From NCBI GenBank assembly GCA_015680685.1, contig MNCI01037593.1:337505-401504 (forward strand): 64,000 nt of DNA, read 5' to 3'. The DNA comes from Gnetum montanum (lineage: Eukaryota > Streptophyta > Gnetopsida > Gnetales > Gnetaceae). The position numbers and the translations under genes are program-made. Under the pieces are notes generated by a model that saw only the letters and a program-made list of their open reading frames with translations, was not told the DNA's origin and ran no database searches. Of this stretch, positions 57,370-64,000 are shown one piece after another. Within the stretch, counting starts at the first letter, position 1. Each line of letters opens with the position of its first letter.

Positions 57370-57949
57370 ATCCCTCAAAGTGGAAGGTAATCTTCATTCT
57401 TTATCTTTGCTTTATCCTTTTTCTATATTGTTTTGAACTCCTATAGATTCATTGAGGCACTTGATCCTATAAGAAAAAAGATATTTTTATAAGTTAAGTT
57501 GCTCTTGTGAATGGGTTTGATGGTCCTTTTTTCTACTTCTTCCTTGATGAAATAGTACTTGATGTCTATGTGTTTAGATTTTTTGTGATGCACATAGTCT
57601 TGGGATAATTGAATTACTAATGCATTATCACTATAAAAATTTTTAGGGAGATCAACTTTGAATCCTAAATATGAGAGAGTTTATTTAGCTAGATTATGTA
57701 TTTGAGACATTTAGTCATGTCAATAAATTATGCTTCATAAGAGGATAAGTTGAGGAATGATTGTTTCTTTGATTTATAATATATTGGACCTTTTCCATGC
57801 ATAATGAGAGTTCTTACTATGAATTTTTTTCATTGTTCTTTCATGCCCAATTAATGTTTGAATATGTTAGAAGCTTATTTTTTTGTTTACTGAATTGAAT
57901 CCTAAAGTTGCAAGTTCTATTTACGTACTTAAGGAGATGCATAAGTGCT

Positions 57950-59460
57950 TGCATGTGAGATTGTCTTGGCTCTTACATGAATCTACATAAGTATGATGTT
58001 GCATATTTTAAATCTAGTTTGTTGTAGCAAAGAAATTGCAGTGATCCCATCATGGTTTTATACATGATAGTATCTATGAGAGGAGTCTTATCTTTGCTAG
58101 TTAACTTTAAATGATATGGCAAAGGATTGTTGACTAGCTTATCATTCTTTAGATTAAATTTTTCAATAATGAGGTTTGAATATTTGGTTTGATGAATCTT
58201 CATTCTCTTCTTATCCTAGTTCACTTCAATTCCTAGGAAGTAGTTTAGTTATTCAAGATACTTCATTTCGAATATAGTTTTTTTGTCATTCTTAAAATCT
58301 TTTGCTAGCCTTTTATTAGTGGTAATAAAGATAATGTCATCTATATATATAATGATATGATGATGAATCCATTTTCACCTTTATTGAAATATAGTGTTAA
58401 TTTAAACATGCAATTTTAATATTTTTTTCTAGTGAGATAGTCATTAATTCTTAGGAACCAAGTTCTAGGTGCTTACTTTAGGTTATATAGAGCTTTGTTG
58501 AGTTTTCATACTTTGTTCTCCTTTCCTTTGATGACATAACCTTTGGGATCTTAGATGTATATTTTTTCTTTTATGAATCTATTTAGAAATAGTAAGTTTA
58601 CATCCATTTGTTAAACCTTTAGATCTTTATTTGATGCTATGGAGAGAATGAGCTTGATGGTTTCAAATTTTGCCATTGGTACAAAGACTTCTGCATAGTC
58701 AATGTGTTTCTTTTATTTAAATCCTCTTACAAGAAGTCTTGCTTTATCATTTCATTGTACTTTGTTTTATATAGTCACTTGTAATCAATAAGTTTTTTAT
58801 CTTTTGGTTTGTCCACTAATTCCCATGTATTATTTCTTAGGAGGACATTGCAGTCTTTGTCCATAGCTTCTTTCTAGTCTCTTAGTTTCTTGGCTTCATT
58901 GATATTAGTTGCCTCACTTAAGATTGCTAAATATGTCATATTTGTAATACTGTGAGATTTTGTTGTTCTTCTTTTAAAATTTGTGTCTAGCATTTGAGTG
59001 TGAGGATGGTNCGTTCTTCTTTTAAAATTTGTGTCTAGCATTTGAGTGTGAGGATGGTCTCTTTTAATCTAAGATTTTGAACTTTGATATGTGTCTAATT
59101 TATCTTGTTATTTAAAAAACAATCACTTGTACTAAACTTTGTCTTATCCAAATTACTATCTTTTGAAACATGTTATTTTTTATTCATTGGGTTGTAGCAC
59201 TAATATCCACTAGTGTGAGAATCATAACCATCAGTGAATTATTTTGGGGTCTTTACATAACAATGCCAACTAAATATTCTCATATGACTCTAGTTAGGAA
59301 TTTTACTATATAGAACTTTCTATGGAGATATGTCTTCATTACTTTTGGTGATGATTCGATTAGAAATGTAATAAGAAGCTCTGATGCCCATACTCCAGTA
59401 TTGGTTAGGAAGTGAGACATGCTTTAGTAAGAAGCTTTTCATGTCTTATATTATTTAATT
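57950..59460 (-). pseudogene. copia RT/RNase H region
   Basis: The catalytic box reads IIYIDDIIFIT on the minus strand (YIDD at 58347-58336), intact. Downstream MKIHQTKYSNLIIEKFNLKN and TIMYKTMMGSLQFLCYNKLD with LKYATSYLCRF (58203-57973) match the usual copia IHQSKYAKELLKRF and YRSMIGSLLYLT-RPDI--A segments. Frames are broken elsewhere. An N at 59011 interrupts it. Confidence 0.82.
58965..59058. repeat. 46-bp direct duplication around an N
   Basis: 58965-59010 and 59013-59058 are identical (GTTCTTCTTTTAAAATTTGT to GAGTGTGAGGATGGT), with N at 59011. Most likely an assembly join rather than biology. Confidence 0.85.
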
Positions 59461-59508
59461 CTTTCTTTTAGCTACTCCATTTAATGGTGGGCTATATGTA
59501 CATATGGT

Positions 59509-60267
59509 CTAATTAAATATACCATTTTGTTTACAGAACTTATCAAATTCTTTATTTATGAAATCACCTCCTTTATTTGATCTGATGGCATTAACCTTAA
59601 TATTCATGGAGTTTTTAATTATTTTGTAAAATGTTTTAAAGTATTTGATAGTTTCATCATTTTGCTTCAAATTGTAAGTCCAAGTGTACCTTGAGTAGTC
59701 ATCTACTATGACCATGAAATAATTTGTCAGTCTTATTAAAATAGTGGGCATTGATCCAACTAGATCTATATGTAGAAGATCAAATGGTGTTTCCTTCTTT
59801 ATCATGTAAGAGTTGTGAGGAAAATTAGTTTGCTTTCCTTGTATGGAAGTCTCACATTTATTTGGAGAAATATCTAAAATTTTTATTTCTATATATTTTT
59901 CTTCTTTGAATCAGATTTGAATTTTGTGATAGGAGATGTGACCAAGCCTTCCATGTAGAAGTCTAGACTTGTTGAAATTCTCATTATCCTTTTCCTTGAC
60001 TTCATCTTTGTTTGAGATTCGATTACCTTCTATTGTGAGGACATGCTTTTCTTGAGTAGTATGATTACTTATGATGTCTTCTTTTTCATTAAGATAGTTA
60101 CATTCAAGAAAATATAATATATTATTCAAGACTTTAATTTTCACAATTTCTTCACCATTGGATTTGTTGATAACGCAGAAATCACTCTTGAAACTAATAC
60201 TATTTCCTCCATTAAGGACTTTTTCAACAAAGATGAGAAGGTTAGAAAGATTAAGAACATAATACAC
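59509..60267 (-). pseudogene. copia GAG-pre-integrase and integrase region
   Basis: MYYVLNLSNLLIFVEKVLNG and LLHGRLGHISYHKIQI (60267-59911) are the pre-integrase and zinc-binding part (usual LWHRRLGH). FDLLHIDLVGSMP, YFMVIVDDYSRYTWTYNL and NAIRSNKGGDFINKEF (59805-59509) are the integrase core. The second catalytic Asp, in the usual S/T-D-N/K-G-G-E-F, reads Asn. Confidence 0.85.
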
Positions 60268-60479
60268 ATTGGAAATGGTGACTTTGTGTCCATTGTTTAA
60301 TTTAACTACACAATCTCCTATTCCTTCTATGACTAAGTATTTTTAATCTCCAATTTTGATATTGCCAAGACTATTGTCTACTTTGTAATTTTGAAGATAA
60401 TTTTTATAGGGTGTCATGTGATTGGAGCATCTACTATCTACAATCCAAGAATGTTACCACATTTCTTTAATCGAATTGA

Positions 60480-61460
60480 AGGTTGTATACTTTCTTGGCC
60501 CTTCTTCTTGAGTACCCTTTTGAGATGATGAAGGAGTATCTTGTCTTATTTGTTAAGTTTGTCCATGTATTATTTCAAAACTAATTATAGTACAACATTG
60601 GTTGATGGTATGACCTTTTCTTTTGTAGAAGTTGCAATATGGTATTGAGTCTTGATCTACCTCTTCCTCTCGCTAAATCTCTTTCTTTTGTATTTTAACT
60701 AGCATTTCCTTGTAATTTTGTTTCTTAATCTTTATTATGATAATTGAATCTTTTTTCCCTCTAAGTCTTCCTTATCTATCTCTTCCTCTTTGGATAGTTA
60801 TCTAGGCTAGATTATCTTCACTAGATTGTTTGTTATTCTTCATAATTTGCAAGGTTCTAACTTGAGCAACTAATTCATTAATACTAAACATGTTGAAGTA
60901 TTTTGAAAGAGTAATGTTTTCCATCATGTTTTCAAAACTTGAATCTATATAGAGAGTTTAAACAACTTTCTAAACCTTTTTCTATGTTGTTATATCCACA
61001 ACCATATTCATCTATTTTTGGTAACCTATAAAACATTCTAATAAAGAAGTCTTTGACACTTTCATTTCTCCATATTTTTAGAGTATCAAATTTTTCTTTG
61101 TAGATCAGTTACTACAATTTTTGATTTTCTAAGCTTTTCCTATATTCTAACTGGAGATTATCTCACACTTATTTGGCAACAATATGAAGATTGTATATGC
61201 TATAATAACTTGTAAGATACTAAACAATAGCATCATGAGGGTCAAATTGTTATTCTTTTTTCTTGTTTCATATTCTTTGATTTCTAATCTCATGAAATCT
61301 TCAAAATCATGGATGAATTTGAAACCTATTTCAACTATATTCTAATAGTCATTATGTTCAAGGAGGCCTGTCGTCATTCTTGTTTATATGTTGAAGTCTT
61401 GAGAGCCATCAAAAATGATGGAGCATCTATCTATATCTTCTATGCTCATTTTTATAGGTG
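60480..61460 (-). pseudogene. copia gag
   Basis: On the minus strand: MSIEDIDRCSIIFDGSQDF, then the helical Gag core across several stops, then YCNFYKRKGHTINQC near 60640-60600, a CCHC zinc knuckle with the second Cys changed to Tyr. Confidence 0.7.
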
Positions 61461-61509
61461 AACTTAACACTTAAATACCGAGTGAAGGAATTTCATGTAG
61501 TGATAGCAT

Positions 61510-62399
61510 TATGAGGTTATTTTGGCTTTACAATGAATCAACTAATAAAATTTCTAATTTTGGAAAGCTTAAGAAGTCTCTATAGTTTGGAAAAAAGAAG
61601 TACTACAAAAGATATCTAAAATTTGATCTTGTGTTATGTTCTTTTTAATATATAAAAAGTCATAAGAATTCTAGTAGTGCAAATTTGAAAGATGATAACT
61701 CAAAAGTTAAGTTTATGTTACTACAATTTTAAATAAACATTTTAATAGATATTATCTTTTAAATAAATCTAATATCACATCAAATCATAATGCGATAAGG
61801 AAGAAATTATCTAATTGTTGATTATCATTCATTCTAATAAAAATTTAAGATTCAAAAAATATGAAAAATCATAGAGATAATTTCTTCCAAACAATAATGG
61901 ATATTAAATTGGGATTTTAGTATCACATAGGCACTTGTTCTAGATTTCTAATAAATCTAGAATCATAAAAAGATGCTATGAAATGACTAAGATATAATCA
62001 AAATAGTGGATGTTCCTAATTTTGACTATTCAACATTCAAGATTAAGTAAATAGTGATGAATGATGTTGATGAATAGATGAATTAATAAAAGATTGATGA
62101 ATTGATGATATAATAGTCAAATTATTACTAAAATTATATTAATGATTCCCTAATATGAATTTCCAATAGATGCCTTGGATATGTATAGGTAACAAGTTAG
62201 GCAAAGTTTACTAAAAATAATACAATATAGCTCCAATGAAAAAACAAATCTTAAAAATTATATACATATATATGGATTGGGGCTAAAATAACATTAAAAA
62301 TACCCATAAATTTAAAAAATTCCTATATGTTATTAAAATATACCCCTATTATATAATAAAAACAAAAAGGGTTATTGTCTTCTACTCTGAAAGCCAACA
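61510..62399 (-). repeat. copia 5' LTR
   Basis: Right end AAAGCCAACA. Homologous along its length to 56499-57369. Confidence 0.7.
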
Positions 62400-64000
62400 A
62401 AATTGAGGTCTCCCCTCATAACTCATAGAGAATGACATTCATTTCTTATTTTATTATTATTCATTTCAAGTATGAAGGGTTTAAAGGAGCATCAAGGAGA
62501 AGTTTCCCTTTTCCTATTTTTTTCACAATTCTCACATTTTTGTAGATCTCTACAAAATCTCTTAGATCTTTCACAAGTTTTCTTAATCTTACTATCTTAA
62601 TCTTTCATTCTCACAATATCTCTTAAAATCTCATACAATTCACATTCAATCTACATCAAAGATCAAGATCTTCATCATATTTATTTGATCAAGCATCAAA
62701 GATCTTAAAGATAAGTTCAAAGTTGATAGATTTGATATCAAAGATGTTTAAAGCTTCATATTTCATATTCATTATCATATTCAAAGTTTTATTTCTATGC
62801 ATCTTTAATTGGAGTAAGCTGCACATGCATATTATGTTTTAGATCCTATAGGAATTTTCATCATTTGTATATAATTATTACTAGATCCATGTTCTTCTCA
62901 TAATTTATTTTAAATTGATTTTAAATTCCATGAAAAAAAACTTAGGATCATCCAAATTGATCTAATAAAACATAAGCTTTTTCATTTCGCTCAACAAAAA
63001 TTTCCATGATCTTTAATGATATTGATTTCCACTGAATCACTTGCAAGCATTGCAACGATGCTAATTGATATATTCAAACTTTCAAAAGATGCTAAGCATC
63101 TTGATCCTTATTGCTTCAAGCAATAACTAGTGGTATCTACATTTTTTAGTTGAGAGAATAGATGTGTTAACACTGCTCAAGTGATAAAAATCAATAAGAT
63201 ATCAATTCCTACTACATTGATTGATTTCCAATGGTAACATTAACTTTTGAAGAATTCAAAGCTTCCATGCATACTCTAATAGGTCTAAAAGCATGTTATA
63301 GATTTAATTTGGGTTTATTTAAATTGTTCTTTTATTCTATCTTTGGCATTGGAAACCCATTCTTGGATGATGTGGGATTATTATAATATTTCTCACTAAT
63401 TTGAACTCATTAGTTAATCATTGAACCCTCTTGTGGATACATGTGACCATTGATGATGAATTTAGGAAGAATTCAAAACTAGTATAGTTTCAGATTGTAA
63501 GAAATAGAATCTCAAAAGTAGATTGTTATTCTTAGAATTTCCCAAATCCTATATTGTGCCTATAAAATACTTTGCTTGCTTGGCTCTCTTAACATCAATT
63601 TTATATATATATATATATTCTCTCTCTCTCTCTCTCTCTCGCTCTCGCATAGAGCAAATCTCTTAAGGTTTTTGGATTTAAACTTGTTTCTTCTTGATGG
63701 AGCTTTTCTTTCATTTGATCTCTCAAGATAGATGAAATGTTCTTTTTTACATAAACTTTCTTTCACTAATTTCTATTTAAATGTACCTTTCATAGTTATT
63801 TGTCTCTCATTATTCTAATTGTTGTTCATTGTTCTTAAACCCATAAATCATCTTTTTCTGTAATTTTAATTTCACTTTCCATCCTTTCCAGTGTTTACAT
63901 CTTCTTCATATAGTGGTGGTGGCGGTGGCATCATTAGATATTACAATTCACGTTGTGATGGATTTAGGGATTATGATTGAACTTGGGATAGAAGTTTGGC
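62400..64000. other. Unassigned right-hand stretch
   Basis: AT-rich, no gene recognised. CCTATAAAATAC at 63559-63570 looks like a plus-strand TATA box followed by a pyrimidine-rich leader and, at 63930, a Gly-rich coding-like run (YSGGGGGIIRYYNSR) that stops quickly. It might be the 5' end of another retroelement running off the window. Confidence 0.35.
63601..63646. repeat. Compound (TA)n(TC)n microsatellite
   Basis: TATATATATATATAT followed by CTCTCTCTCTCTCTCTC, interrupted once by CG near its end. Confidence 0.9.

Larger units (their letters stand above)
56499..62399 (-). mobile_element. Ty1/copia element with two LTRs
   Basis: About 5.9 kb on the minus strand. LTRs about 56499-57369 and 61510-62399 share long diverged sequence (AAGTACTACAAAAGATATCT; AATTCTAGTAGTG; AGGAAGAAAT) and both start TGTTGGCTTT on the minus strand. 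CCACTTTGAGGGAT before the left LTR is the typical copia polypurine end. Order inside is gag, integrase, RT, the copia arrangement. A target-site duplication and primer-binding site could not be confirmed, so the left ends of the LTRs are approximate. Confidence 0.82.

Noticed and set aside
58965-59058. 46-bp duplication in the copia RT as a real tandem duplication
   Set aside because: It is exactly centred on an N and has the same length as the one at 35267, so an assembly join is more likely.
63930-64000. Gly-rich coding-like run at the right edge as a gene start
   Set aside because: It meets a stop within about 30 codons and the window ends; nothing can be supported.

Overview
This is eukaryotic nuclear DNA from a seed plant, most likely a gymnosperm (inference). 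It is AT-rich, packed with old, heavily mutated retrotransposons nested in one another, and holds one recognisable host gene with introns, an NLR (NB-ARC/LRR) immune-receptor-like gene on the minus strand at 31833-35810. Almost every retroelement reading frame is interrupted by stop codons of the kind made by C-to-T change. Two single N characters (35313, 59011), each next to a 46-base duplication, show this is a draft assembly.

One Ty3/gypsy family (family X here) dominates. Its LTRs are about 850-930 bp, start TGATGA and end TCATCA, and are followed by a primer-binding site that matches the 3' end of plant tRNA-Asp, as in Athila-type elements. Members, left to right: G (6244-8515, plus, LTR and gag); two abutting minus LTRs (8553-10319), the second followed by accessory-ORF and gag fragments (F); E (12780-16883, plus, two LTRs around an accessory ORF only); D (22346-31614, plus, with gag, protease, RT, RNase H and integrase: the pol-bearing type); A (37082-55122, minus) with B (39745-48725, minus) inserted in it; and a solo LTR at 55329-56258 with a perfect 5-bp target-site duplication.

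The main discovery candidate is the A/B type. Both copies are about 9 kb, have LTR, primer-binding site, gag, a T-rich spacer, an internal promoter-like module resembling LTR U3, a long accessory ORF (aORF) and a second LTR, but no pol. Four copies (A, B, E, F) carry the aORF and the pol-bearing D does not. This looks like a two-component system: a non-autonomous lineage that keeps its own Gag and an extra protein and presumably borrows pol from D-like relatives.

Other content: a minus-strand gag of a second gypsy lineage (284-2492) with a promoter/LTR-like region to its right; a related minus LTR-like region at about 21110-22345, where D's 5' LTR should be (family Y; both rich in GCTACGCTA palindromes); a minus-strand LINE with endonuclease and RT motifs (17130-19300); a probable tRNA-derived SINE (36728-36910); and a minus-strand Ty1/copia element with both LTRs (about 56499-62399). 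The NLR gene has a predicted acylated N-terminus, a helical domain reminiscent of HeLo/MLKL or RPW8 domains, NB-ARC and a short LRR region. It shows two possible lesions and may be a pseudogene or mis-assembled.
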